From the NCBI GenBank assembly GCA_050246735.1, contig JBFWVM010000025.1:1-64000 (forward strand): 64,000 nucleotides of DNA, read 5' to 3'. Positions 16,606 to 24,505 of the stretch are shown here, in pieces (within the stretch, counting starts at the first letter, position 1; each line of letters begins with the position of its first letter). The position numbers were made by a program, and so were the translations under genes. The notes beneath the pieces were generated by a model, which saw only the letters and a list, made by a program, of their open reading frames with translations, did not search any database and had not been told where the DNA came from. The stretch is from Taklimakanibacter sp050246735 (GTDB taxonomy: Bacteria > Pseudomonadota > Alphaproteobacteria > Rhizobiales > Aestuariivirgaceae).

Positions 16606-16799
16606 CGGGCCTGCTCGTCCCGCGAAGCGCGATGACGCAAGCGCCTCTCCACGAGCTTGTCGAGGCGCGCGGCTATCGAGGCCAGATCGAGATAGCCGTC
16701 GACCACGACGCCGTTCTGGTCGGCGCCGGCGACGACGGCGCTGCCGAAGCCGACGTCCTCGATGATCGTCAGCAGGTCGCTCTTGGTTATCGCTTGCAT
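16602..16799 (-). CDS. small hypothetical protein, 65 aa
   Basis: MQAITKSDLLTIIEDVGFG... with GGAGGG a few bases before ATG 16799, which decides the start. The sequence ends in a basic, Arg-rich tail (RRLRHRASRDEQAR). No family recognised. Tail-to-tail with the AlkB-like gene; the palindrome CTAG provides both stop codons. Confidence 0.6.
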   Translation of the reverse strand: MQAITKSDLLTIIEDVGFGSAVVAGADQNGVVVDGYLDLASIAARLDKLVERRLRHRASRDEQAR

Positions 16800-16932
16800 G
16801 GCCGCCCTCCAGATGAGCGGACTCCCAACGCGCGAGAGGCCTTCCGGTTCCGGGAAAAGGTGATGGGGACCCCCGGAACTTTCAAGACAAGCCGCTCTTA
16901 GAGTCCGTGGAGAGCCCAAGGGATCCTCAGCC

Positions 16933-17283
16933 ATGCCGAAGACCACCAACCCGACGAAGGCCAGGCTTCATCTCTACCGGCTGGAACCCCTGGCCCAGAT
17001 GCGCGAGCGCGACGAGTGGGAAGCAAGCACGGTCAAGGACACCTGCTTCGTCTGGGCGACGGGTGCCCAGGAAGCGCGCGCCATGGTCGAGGTCGAGACC
17101 CGCACCCGTCAGTCCGAGGCCAGGACCAGACTGCCCTTCTTCTCGCCCTGGTCGAGCAGCAGTTTCACCTCATGCGAGAAAGTGACGCCGGCAGAGGACG
17201 CCAGCCGGTATCCCGCGGGCCTGGTCTTCACCCGAAGCGGCCCGGTCCGCGAAGCGGCGCGATCCGCGCACCGCAAGGAATAG
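16933..17283 (+). CDS. hypothetical protein, 116 aa
   Basis: No domain recognised. The N-terminus KARLHLYRLEPLAQ and the segment CFVWATGAQEARAMVEVETRTR look like a small cytoplasmic alpha/beta protein. The C-terminal half is Ser/Arg-rich and of lower complexity. It lies 15 bp upstream of the VOC gene and may be co-transcribed. Coding character is supported by position and the ATG with a nearby purine-rich leader, not by homology. Confidence 0.5.
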   Translation: MPKTTNPTKARLHLYRLEPLAQMRERDEWEASTVKDTCFVWATGAQEARAMVEVETRTRQSEARTRLPFFSPWSSSSFTSCEKVTPAEDASRYPAGLVFTRSGPVREAARSAHRKE

Positions 17284-17298
17284 GAGCGGCGAGACGCC

Positions 17299-17688
17299 GT
17301 GTCCCTGACGATCGATCATATCTCGATCGGCGTGCGCAACATCGAAGCCGCCAGGACCTTCTATGACGCCGTGCTGGAGCCGCTCGGCATCAGGCGCCTC
17401 TATGACGGGCTCGATTTCGCCGCCTATGGCAAGGACGACAAGGACGATCTCAGCATCCATCAGGGCGGCGAGGCCTGGTGCCCCGATCCCAAGGTCCATA
17501 TCGCCTTCTGCGCCGGCTCGCGCGAAGCGGTCGAGGCGTTCCACCGCCGGGGTCTCGATGCCGGCGGGCGCGACGACGGGGCGCCCGGCATCCGCGAGGA
17601 CTATGGCGAGGACTATTTCGCCGCCTTCCTCAGGGACCCGGACGGGCAGCGGATCGAAGCGGTGTGCCGGCTGAAGGAGCAGGCGTGA
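17299..17688 (+). CDS. VOC (glyoxalase/bleomycin resistance) family protein
   Basis: 129 residues starting with GTG. A single vicinal-oxygen-chelate domain: LTIDHISIGVRNIEAARTFYDAVLEPLGI at the N-terminus with a metal His, then IAFCAGSREAVEAFHRRGLDAGG and a C-terminal YFAAFLRDPDGQRIEAVCR with the metal Glu. The substrate cannot be read from sequence. The gene overlaps its convergent neighbour by 59 bp, which is unusual for this window. Confidence 0.85.
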   Translation: MSLTIDHISIGVRNIEAARTFYDAVLEPLGIRRLYDGLDFAAYGKDDKDDLSIHQGGEAWCPDPKVHIAFCAGSREAVEAFHRRGLDAGGRDDGAPGIREDYGEDYFAAFLRDPDGQRIEAVCRLKEQA

Positions 17689-18238
17689 CGAAGAAGGTGC
17701 GGGCCTCGGCGAGCGCCGCCTTGTCGGCGGCGACGTCGCCGGGACGATTGGCATAGCCGAGGAGGACGCCGCCGAAATCCATCTTCATGTAGTCGGCGGT
17801 GGTCGCGAGCGTGCCGATGAGCGGGCCGGCCCGGCTGCGGTCCTCCTCGGAGAGGGTGGAGACGCCCCACAAAGTCTTGCCCGCCATGCGCGCCCTGAAA
17901 TCGGCGCCCGGCACGCGCAGCCAGCCGCTCCAGTAATCGAGATAGAGCTTGGCGCTGGCCGGCACGCTGTACCAATAGAGCGGAACCACGAAGACGAGGT
18001 CGGTCGCTGAGAGCGTCGCGTCGAAAAGGACGCGCTCATGGCCTTCGGGCTGGGGATAGACGCCGAGCGAATGGCGGATGTCCTCGAAAGGCGGCAACGG
18101 CAAGTCCATGAGATGGAGCCATTGCCGCGCCGTGCCGGGGTCGAGGGATTCGGCCGCCTTGCGCGCCAGCCATTCGGTGTTGCCGTCGCGCCGGGCGCTG
18201 GCGATCACGAAGGTGAAGCGGCGTTTCGCGGCAGGCAT
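17630..18238 (-). CDS. flavodoxin-fold NAD(P)H-dependent oxidoreductase
   Basis: 202 residues. The FMN-phosphate loop is ASARRDGNTEWLA (~11-23), followed by DLVFVVPLYWYSVPASAKLYLDYW, the flavodoxin-like reductase signature. An NADPH-dependent FMN reductase or quinone-reductase-like activity is expected. The last ~20 residues (Pro/Ala/Arg-rich) extend beyond the fold and lie opposite the end of the VOC gene. ATG 18238 is chosen because it immediately precedes the beta strand RRFTFVIASAR. Confidence 0.82.
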   Translation of the reverse strand: MPAAKRRFTFVIASARRDGNTEWLARKAAESLDPGTARQWLHLMDLPLPPFEDIRHSLGVYPQPEGHERVLFDATLSATDLVFVVPLYWYSVPASAKLYLDYWSGWLRVPGADFRARMAGKTLWGVSTLSEEDRSRAGPLIGTLATTADYMKMDFGGVLLGYANRPGDVAADKAALAEARTFFVTPAPSAGTPLRSAARPGP

Positions 18239-18330
18239 GACGGCGTCCTGGGCCAATGGTCTCTCCCGGTCTTGACGATACCGCTCTTCCTTAAGCCGTC
18301 CGGCCGGGGCGACGCAAATGACATCTCCTG

Positions 18331-18355
18331 ATCCTCGGCACCTCAGGGCGAGGAT
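18331..18355. terminator. possible terminator hairpin downstream of the mmsA operon
   Basis: ATCCTCG (18331-18337) pairs with CGAGGAT (18349-18355). It lies ~45 bp beyond the last stop of the minus-strand operon and upstream of the reductase gene. There is no U-tract, so it may only be a structured 3' end. Confidence 0.35.
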
Positions 18356-18398
18356 TGTGGATCGACCTATACTCATCTCGCATCTAGAGCGCCGGATG

Positions 18399-19088
18399 CT
18401 AGCCGATCACCACGACGCGGTCGGAGGACAGGACCGACCGTATGAAGTCGGGGACTTCGAGCCCGGCCTTCACCGCGGCCTCGAGGGCCGATTCCGCCGC
18501 CCTGACGTCGGCCAGGCGGGTGATCACATGATCGGCCTCGGCGCCGGGGATGATGACGACGCCGTCATTGTCGGCGACGACGATGTCTCCCGAAGAGACC
18601 GTCATGCCGCCCATCACGACGGCGAGGCCGACCGTGCCCGGACCGTTGCGCGCCGGGGAGTTGGGCGAGAGGCCGGCGCAACAGACCGGCAGGCCGACGG
18701 AAAGGATGCCGGCGAGATCGCGCGCCAGCCCGTCGGTCACCAGGCCCCCGACGCCGCGGTTCCGCGCCATGCCCATGAGCAGGTCGCCGGTCACCGAGGT
18801 GCCGGCGAAACCGTCGGTGGCGGCGATGAGGACGTCGCCGGCGCGCGCGGTGGCGAGTGCGGCGAACAGAGCGAGATTGTCCGCCGGTCCGCAGTGGCAG
18901 GTGACGGCGGTGCCGACCAGGACGCCGTCCAGCGGCGCCAGAGGCTTGATGCGATGATCGAGCGCCCCGCGCCCCGCCATCGCATCGACCGCATGGCCGG
19001 TCGGCGTGCCGGCGAGCGCCGCAAGAGTCTCGGCGGAAGGCCGCGGGAAATCGCGCCGGATGGCGAGAAGGGGAGGATCCTTGATCAT
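18399..19088 (-). CDS. RraA-like family protein (putative HMG/CHA aldolase-type)
   Basis: 229 residues of the RraA/DlpA family: GRGALDHRIKPLAP, GTAVTCHCGPADNLALFAAL, GVGGLVTDGLARD and VSSGDIVVADNDGVVIIP are the family blocks. The residues TDGLARD and D of DNDGV form the divalent-metal and oxaloacetate-decarboxylase/aldolase site in characterised members. Within a catabolic operon it more likely cleaves a 4-hydroxy-4-methyl-2-oxoglutarate-like acid than inhibits RNase E. Last gene of the operon; overlaps the upstream gene's stop by 4 bp. Confidence 0.85.
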   Translation of the reverse strand: MIKDPPLLAIRRDFPRPSAETLAALAGTPTGHAVDAMAGRGALDHRIKPLAPLDGVLVGTAVTCHCGPADNLALFAALATARAGDVLIAATDGFAGTSVTGDLLMGMARNRGVGGLVTDGLARDLAGILSVGLPVCCAGLSPNSPARNGPGTVGLAVVMGGMTVSSGDIVVADNDGVVIIPGAEADHVITRLADVRAAESALEAAVKAGLEVPDFIRSVLSSDRVVVIG

Positions 19089-20257
19089 CTGTTTCTTCTG
19101 GAAGGCGGGTTGAACAACAGGTCGTGCCCGATGTCGGCGAGGCAGGAGAGGCCGCACAGGCCCATGACGCGGTCGATCTCGCGGCGATAGATGTCGAGCA
19201 TATGCGCGACGCCGGCCTCGCCGGCGACGGCGAGGCCCCAGAGCTGCGGGCGCCCGACGAGACAGGCCCTGGCGCCGAGCGCCAGCGCCTTGACGACGTC
19301 GCCGCCGCGCCGGACGCCGCCGTCGAGGAGGACCGGGATGCGGCCGTCCACCGCGGCGACGATGCCGGGGAGCACGTCGAGGCTCGCCGGCGCGCCGTCG
19401 AGCTGGCGGCCGCCATGGTTCGACACGATCACTCCGTCGACGCCGTGCCCGACCGCCCGGGCGGCCTCGTCGCGATGGAGGACGCCCTTGAGGATGAGCG
19501 GGCCGGTCCACGCCTTGCGCAGCTCCTCGACGTCCTTCCACGACATGGACGCATCGAGCAGCGACGCCATGCGGCCGGCCAGCGTGCGGATGTCGGCGCT
19601 CTCGCCCGGGCGCACATAGTTGCCGAAGGTGACGCGCCCGATCTCCGCGCGCATGCGCCATAGCCATCCGGCCTTGAGCGCCATGCCGGCGAGGCCCGAA
19701 AGCCCGAAGCGCGGCGGTATGGCGAAGCCGTTGCGGATGTCGCGCTCGCGGTTGCCGAGAAGCTGGTTGTCGATGGTGAGCACGAGCGCGTCATAGCCCG
19801 CCGCCGCGGCGCGCCCGGCCAGCTCGCGGGTGAAGCCGCGGTCCTTGTAGATGAAGACCTGCATCCATCGGGGCGCCGTGCTCGCGGCGGCGACGGCCTC
19901 GAGCGGCGCGACCGAGCCGTGGCTCAGGCAGAAGGCGGTACCGGCGGCCCCGGCGGCGCGCGCCACAGCGCGCTCGCCGTCCGGCCAGAACAGGCCGGCG
20001 AGGCCGGCCGGCCCGACGACCACCGGCAGGCTCAGGCGCTTGCCGAACAGGGTCACCGACAGGTCGCGCTCGGCCGTGCCGGAGAGCGGACGCGGCAGCA
20101 ACTCGACCGCGCCGAAGGCCAGCTCGTTGCGCCTCAGCGTGCGCTCGTCCTCGGCGCCGCCGTCGGCGAAATCGAAGACCGGCCGCGGCAAGGCGCGTCT
20201 CGCCATCAGGCGCATCGCGTCGATGCTGTAGGCGCGGCGCCGCCAGTCCTGCGTCAT
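19085..20257 (-). CDS. FMN-dependent alpha-hydroxy acid dehydrogenase/oxidase (LldD family)
   Basis: 390 residues. FMN TIM-barrel with ARRALPRPVFDFADGGAEDE at the N-terminus, LILKGVLHRDEA, and the active-site segment VSNHGGRQLDGAPASLDVLP containing the catalytic His and Arg. LLDGGVRRGGDVVKALALGA binds the FMN phosphate. It oxidises an L-2-hydroxy acid (lactate, mandelate or a sugar-derived acid) to the 2-oxo acid. Coupled by 4-bp overlaps to both neighbours, which argues for one pathway: amidohydrolase (lactone opening), then oxidation, then RraA-type cleavage. Confidence 0.88.
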   Translation of the reverse strand: MTQDWRRRAYSIDAMRLMARRALPRPVFDFADGGAEDERTLRRNELAFGAVELLPRPLSGTAERDLSVTLFGKRLSLPVVVGPAGLAGLFWPDGERAVARAAGAAGTAFCLSHGSVAPLEAVAAASTAPRWMQVFIYKDRGFTRELAGRAAAAGYDALVLTIDNQLLGNRERDIRNGFAIPPRFGLSGLAGMALKAGWLWRMRAEIGRVTFGNYVRPGESADIRTLAGRMASLLDASMSWKDVEELRKAWTGPLILKGVLHRDEAARAVGHGVDGVIVSNHGGRQLDGAPASLDVLPGIVAAVDGRIPVLLDGGVRRGGDVVKALALGARACLVGRPQLWGLAVAGEAGVAHMLDIYRREIDRVMGLCGLSCLADIGHDLLFNPPSRRNR

Positions 20258-21117
20258 GCCGCCCCGTCGAGACGGTAGACGTCCATCGCATTGTCGCGAA
20301 AGAGCTTGCGCTTCTCCCCGGCGCCGGCGCCCTCGACGACCCAGTCGACGACGTCGACCCATCCGGGATAGGTGCCGGCGAGCCCGAGGACGTGCCAGTC
20401 GCCGCCATACATGACGCGGTCGAAGCCGAAGGTGTCGATGGCGTGGGCGATATAGGGCCTGATCTGCTCGCGCGTCCAGCTCGCGTGGTCGGCCTCGGTG
20501 ACGACGCCCGAGATCTTGCAATGCACGTTGGGCAACTCGGCGAGCTCCTTCATGTGCCGGCGCCAGGGATCGAGGAGGCCGGCCTTGATCCCGGGCTTGC
20601 CGATATGGTCGAGCACGAAGCGCACCCCGGGACACCGGCGCACCATCTCGATCACCTTCGGCATCTGATGATGCAGGACGCAGATGTCGAAAGCGAGGTC
20701 ATGGCGGGCGAGCAGCCCGAGGCCGGCGATGAAGTCGGGACGGATGCAGAAATCGGGGTCGGGCCGGGCCTGGATCAGCCGGCGCACGCCCCGCAGGAGC
20801 CCGTGCCGGCGCAGCCGGTCGAGCTCGGGCTCGACCGCGAGGCCGCGCTCTAGGGGAAGGGCCGCCACCATGCCGGCCAGCCGCCGGTCGGTCCGGGCGA
20901 GATCGGCGACCCAGCCGGCTTCCTCGATATGCTGCGGGAAGTCGACGTCGACCTCGACGAAGACGAAGCGCTCGATCTCGACCGGCGCCGCGGCCCCGAC
21001 GAAATCGGCGGGCAGCACCCGGCGGTTCAGCGTCGGCACGCTCTTCGTCCAGCCGTAACCGAAGCGGCCCGGGTCGCAGAGATGCACATGGCTGTCGACG
21101 ACCGGAAAATCAGGCAC
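20254..21117 (-). CDS. amidohydrolase family protein (TIM-barrel, lactonase-like)
   Basis: 287 residues, GTG start at 21117 with GGGAGG upstream. The metal motif DSHVHLCDPGRFGYGW opens the protein, with VLDHIGKPG and YGGDWHVLG towards the C-terminus. This is the amidohydrolase_2 group that includes L-fuconolactonase and 2-pyrone-4,6-dicarboxylate lactonase, so hydrolysis of a sugar lactone or related ester is likely. Substrate not determinable. Third gene of the operon, 122 bp after the true end of the frameshifted DMFase-like gene. Confidence 0.85.
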   Translation of the reverse strand: MPDFPVVDSHVHLCDPGRFGYGWTKSVPTLNRRVLPADFVGAAAPVEIERFVFVEVDVDFPQHIEEAGWVADLARTDRRLAGMVAALPLERGLAVEPELDRLRRHGLLRGVRRLIQARPDPDFCIRPDFIAGLGLLARHDLAFDICVLHHQMPKVIEMVRRCPGVRFVLDHIGKPGIKAGLLDPWRRHMKELAELPNVHCKISGVVTEADHASWTREQIRPYIAHAIDTFGFDRVMYGGDWHVLGLAGTYPGWVDVVDWVVEGAGAGEKRKLFRDNAMDVYRLDGAA

Positions 21118-21239
21118 GGGGACCTCCCTGCATATAGACGCCGACATCGACATCGAGCACCGCCACAGACATAGCTTGCCGCATCGCGGCACGGGAAGGC
21201 AATCGGCGTGATGGCGGTTCCACTCGAAGCCGTCACGCT

Positions 21240-21412
21240 TCAGCCGCGGCCGAGGAAGCGGTCGAGGACGTTGCGCGTCACCCTGGCGACCATCTCGTCA
21301 CGGCGCAGAAGGCCAGCCACCCATTCGCAGGTGCCGGCATGGAAGACCTCGCCCCGGCCACGGTGGAAATGGACGATCATGCCGCATCCGCGCTTGGTCG
21401 CCGCGACGGCGC
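21240..21412 (-). pseudogene. frameshifted C-terminal end of the DMFase-like gene
   Basis: Reading leftwards in another frame gives AATKRGCGMIVHFHRGRGEVFHAG, then CEWVAGLLRRDEMVARVTRN and a terminal VLDRFLGRG before TGA at 21240-21242. This is the expected end of the N,N-dimethylformamidase beta-subunit-like domain, where proteins normally finish with a segment like MIVHF...FSAG...VLRRFL. Removing one base around 21409-21412 joins it to the upstream frame. Either a real inactivating or C-terminus-changing mutation or a sequencing error. Confidence 0.75.
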
Positions 21413-22840
21413 GTCATCGGTGGCGCCGGCGAGGACGCCCGCCACGTAGAGCGCGTCCTCGTTGCCGAGGAAGGTCTCGCCCGGCGCGATGGTCGGACCT
21501 TCCTCGATGGTCGATGACAGGCCGAGGGCGAGTATCTGCAAGCCCTCGGGCGCGGTCTCGCCCGACGCCACATGGGGCAGGCCGCCGCGTATCTCGTAGT
21601 CGAGGCCGTCCACCTCGTAGCCGAAGATGACGGAGGCCGCGCCCAGAACGTCGCCATAATAGAGGCCGGTGCCGTCGAACGCCCAATGCTCCGGCCGGTA
21701 GACGGGAAAGCCGCGCGCGCCGCGCGGCGAGCAGCCGGACCAGCCGGCATAGAGGCCGCGCGTCGCATTGAGTCCGAAGGTGAGGGCGCCCGGCCGTCCG
21801 ATCTCGCTCGCCTCCCAGGACTCCGTCACCAGATGGCGCGGCCCGCTCTTCATGAGCGGATCGTTCTTCGTCGCAAGGTATTTGTGGCAGATCTGCACCG
21901 CGCCCTCGCGCTCGAGCCTTATCTGCCACATGAAGTTGCCGGCGAAGCGGGCGATGCGGCCGCCGCGCTCGACATAGGCGTCGATGGCGTCGCGCATCTC
22001 CCATGACCAGTATTCGTCATGGCCGACCATGACCAGGCAGCGATAGCCGGAGATGATCGCGGGGCGGAAATGCAGGTCGGTCTGCGAAATGACGTCGACC
22101 GCATAGCCCGAAGCCTCGGCCCAGCGCAGGAAATGCCGCTCGTAGCTCGCCCAGCCGGCGGACGCGTATTTCTTGCTGTAGCCATGGGCATAGGCCCATT
22201 CCATATGGGGATAGCGAGGCTCGGCCATCATCGCCGGCGGCTCCTGCAATGTCGGACGCGGCGCGTCGGGCGGCAGGGCGGCGAAGCCCCTGGCGAAGGG
22301 GCGGTGGATGCTGAGGACGGCGGAGAAGAGATCGCCGCCGGGACCGGCGAAGCCCTGATAGTGGTTCGACCCGCCCCAGTCGTTGTAGGCCGTCCAGGTC
22401 GAGGTCGCGGCGACGAGGAGAAGGCGGTCCGATCTGTCCTGCGCCAGGGGAGGGCGCAGGATGAGCAGGTGATCATGCGTGTCGGCGATGCCGCCGGCAT
22501 CGCGGCATTGCGTGCGCACGATCTCGAACTCGACCGCCACGGGCCAGCCGCAGCCCGCGATAGAGCAGTCCTCCGGAATGGGATGAAGCCTGCCCGGCAA
22601 GTCCTTCAGCTCGAGCACGGTCTCCTGCACGAGGCCGTCGCGGATGACGGAGAGATCATAGGCCGGGGCATTGGTGCAGCCATGGAGCCTCACCTTGCCG
22701 CCCGGAGCATAGGACTGCGCGTCGGTATAGGACCAGACGCGCAGGCGATCGAGCGCATCGGCGCGCGGGCGCTCGGCATAGTTGCCGAACACGGCCTGCC
22801 GCAGCCACGCGGGTGAGGGCGCCGGGGTGCTCGCGGTCAT
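21377..22840 (-). CDS. N,N-dimethylformamidase beta-subunit-like protein, C-terminus altered by frameshift
   Basis: 487 residues as it reads. The domain is recognised from LRVWSYTDAQSYAPGGKVRLHGCTN at the N-terminus, TSTWTAYNDWGGSNHYQG, VISQTDLHFRP, LVMVGHDEYWSWEMRDAIDAYVERGGRIARFAGNF, and YRPEHWAFDGTGLYYGD. Family members hydrolyse amides or are uncharacterised. The last residues (TDDAPSRRPSADAA) are out of family, and the correct ~50-residue end is encoded in another frame to position 21240. ATG 22840 follows the mmsA stop by 60 bp, in the same operon. Confidence 0.8.
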   Translation of the reverse strand: MTASTPAPSPAWLRQAVFGNYAERPRADALDRLRVWSYTDAQSYAPGGKVRLHGCTNAPAYDLSVIRDGLVQETVLELKDLPGRLHPIPEDCSIAGCGWPVAVEFEIVRTQCRDAGGIADTHDHLLILRPPLAQDRSDRLLLVAATSTWTAYNDWGGSNHYQGFAGPGGDLFSAVLSIHRPFARGFAALPPDAPRPTLQEPPAMMAEPRYPHMEWAYAHGYSKKYASAGWASYERHFLRWAEASGYAVDVISQTDLHFRPAIISGYRCLVMVGHDEYWSWEMRDAIDAYVERGGRIARFAGNFMWQIRLEREGAVQICHKYLATKNDPLMKSGPRHLVTESWEASEIGRPGALTFGLNATRGLYAGWSGCSPRGARGFPVYRPEHWAFDGTGLYYGDVLGAASVIFGYEVDGLDYEIRGGLPHVASGETAPEGLQILALGLSSTIEEGPTIAPGETFLGNEDALYVAGVLAGATDDAPSRRPSADAA

Positions 22841-22900
22841 GCACAAGGCCTAACAAATATCCGCTCTCCGCAAAAGTCAGCGAATGCGTTTCCGAGCCGG

Positions 22901-24400
22901 TCAGCCCATCGTCGGCATGACGAATTCGGAGCCCGCCCTGATGCCGGTCGGCCAGCGCGTCGTGATCGTCTTGAGCCTGGTGTAGAAGCGGATGCCTTCC
23001 GGCCCGTGCATGTGGTGATCGCCGAACAGCGAGGACTTCCAGCCGCCGAACGAGTGGAAGGCCATCGGCACCGGGATAGGGACGTTGATCCCGACCATGC
23101 CGACCTGGATCTGATGGGCGAATTCGCGCGCGGCGTCGCCGTCGCGGGTGAAGATCGCGGTGCCGTTGCCGAATTCATGCTCGTTGATCATGCGCGCGGC
23201 GGTCTCGAAGGAGTCCGCCCGCGAGACGGCGAGCACCGGACCGAAGATCTCGTCCTTGTAGATCTTCATGCCGGTGGTCACATGGTCGAAAAGCGAGCCG
23301 CCGAGGAAATAGCCGTTCTCGTAGCCCTGCATGCGGAAGGAGCGGCCGTCGACGACAAGCCTGGCGCCTTCGGCGACCCCGGTGTCGATATAGGACTTCA
23401 CCCTCTCATAGTGCTGCCGGGTCACCAGCGGACCCATCTCGGCCTCGGGGTCGGTGCCCGGGCCCACCTTGAGGCCGCGGATCCGGGGCTCGAGCCTGGC
23501 CACCAGGGCGTCGGCCGTCTTCTCTCCGACCGGCACGGCGACCGAGACCGCCATGCAGCGCTCGCCGGCCGAGCCATAGGCCGCGCCCATCAGGGCGTCG
23601 ACCGCCTGGTCGAGGTCGGCATCGGGCATGACGATCATGTGGTTCTTGGCGCCGCCCAGCGCCTGGCAGCGCTTGCCGGTCCTGGCCGCGGTCTCATAGA
23701 TATAGCGCGCGACCGGCGTCGAGCCGACGAAGCTCACCGCGGCGATGTCGCGATGGTGCAGGAGCGCGTCGACGGCGGTCTTGTCGCCGTTGACGACATT
23801 GAAGACGCCGTCGGGAAGCCCGGCCTCGGTGAGGAGCCCGGCGAGGATCAGCGCCGCGGACGGATCGCGCTCCGACGGCTTCAGGATGAAGCAGTTGCCG
23901 GCGGCGAGCGCCACTGGGAACATCCACATCGGGACCATGGCGGGGAAGTTGAACGGCGTGATGCCGGCGACGACGCCGAGCGGCTGGCGCAGCGAATGGC
24001 TGTCGACGCGGGTGCCGACATTCTCGGTGATCTCGCCCTTCAGGAGCTGCGGCGCGCCGGTGGCGAACTCGACGACCTCCATGCCGCGCTGGATCTCGCC
24101 CGCCGCGTCGGACAGCACCTTGCCATGCTCCGAGGTGATGACCCGGGCAAGCTCGCCGGTGTGCTCCTCGAGCAGGCGCAGAAATCTGTTGAGGATGCGG
24201 GCGCGGCGCAATGGCGTGGTCGCGGACCAGCCGGGGAAGGCCTTGCCCGCGGCGGCGACCGCCTCGTCAACATCGCCGGCCGAGGCCAGAGCGAGCGAAC
24301 CCGTCTCCTCGCCGGTGGCCGGATTGAAGACGGGCGAGCTTCGGCCGGACCGGCCCTCGACCCGGCGACCGCCGATATAATGCGGGATGCTCTTCACCAT
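22901..24400 (-). CDS. mmsA: CoA-acylating methylmalonate-semialdehyde dehydrogenase
   Basis: 499 residues. Aldehyde dehydrogenase fold with PFNFPAMVPMWMFPVALAAGN, SFVGSTPVARYIYETAARTGKRCQALGGAKNH, the catalytic Cys in AGERCMAVSVAVPVG and GPEGIRFYTRLKTITTRWP at the C-terminus, all specific to the MmsA/IolA group. It converts methylmalonate or malonate semialdehyde to propionyl- or acetyl-CoA in valine or myo-inositol breakdown. First gene of the five-gene operon and divergent from a LysR regulator 105 bp away. Confidence 0.92.
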   Translation of the reverse strand: MVKSIPHYIGGRRVEGRSGRSSPVFNPATGEETGSLALASAGDVDEAVAAAGKAFPGWSATTPLRRARILNRFLRLLEEHTGELARVITSEHGKVLSDAAGEIQRGMEVVEFATGAPQLLKGEITENVGTRVDSHSLRQPLGVVAGITPFNFPAMVPMWMFPVALAAGNCFILKPSERDPSAALILAGLLTEAGLPDGVFNVVNGDKTAVDALLHHRDIAAVSFVGSTPVARYIYETAARTGKRCQALGGAKNHMIVMPDADLDQAVDALMGAAYGSAGERCMAVSVAVPVGEKTADALVARLEPRIRGLKVGPGTDPEAEMGPLVTRQHYERVKSYIDTGVAEGARLVVDGRSFRMQGYENGYFLGGSLFDHVTTGMKIYKDEIFGPVLAVSRADSFETAARMINEHEFGNGTAIFTRDGDAAREFAHQIQVGMVGINVPIPVPMAFHSFGGWKSSLFGDHHMHGPEGIRFYTRLKTITTRWPTGIRAGSEFVMPTMG

Positions 24401-24449
24401 CTCATTCCTCCATGTCTGAAATCAGAGGGTCTTATGAGCCGCTGAATGG

Positions 24450-24486
24450 TGCACAGCAATAAGCAGAATTGCAGCTTCGTTGTGCA
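24450..24486. promoter_or_regulatory. nested inverted repeats in the mmsA/LysR divergent promoter
   Basis: TGCACA (24450-24455) and TGTGCA (24481-24486) enclose GCAAT (24456-24460) and ATTGC (24468-24472). LysR-type sites are dyads in just this position, between divergent start codons. The regulator at 24506 is the likely ligand-responsive protein. Confidence 0.5.
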
Positions 24487-24505
24487 TATTTTATAGTCGG
24501 CGGAA

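Noticed and set aside
16933..17185. Overlapping alternative frames to the 116-aa hypothetical gene
   Set aside because: Arg/Pro-rich products without domain signal; the frame at 16933-17283 is the more protein-like, though still uncertain.
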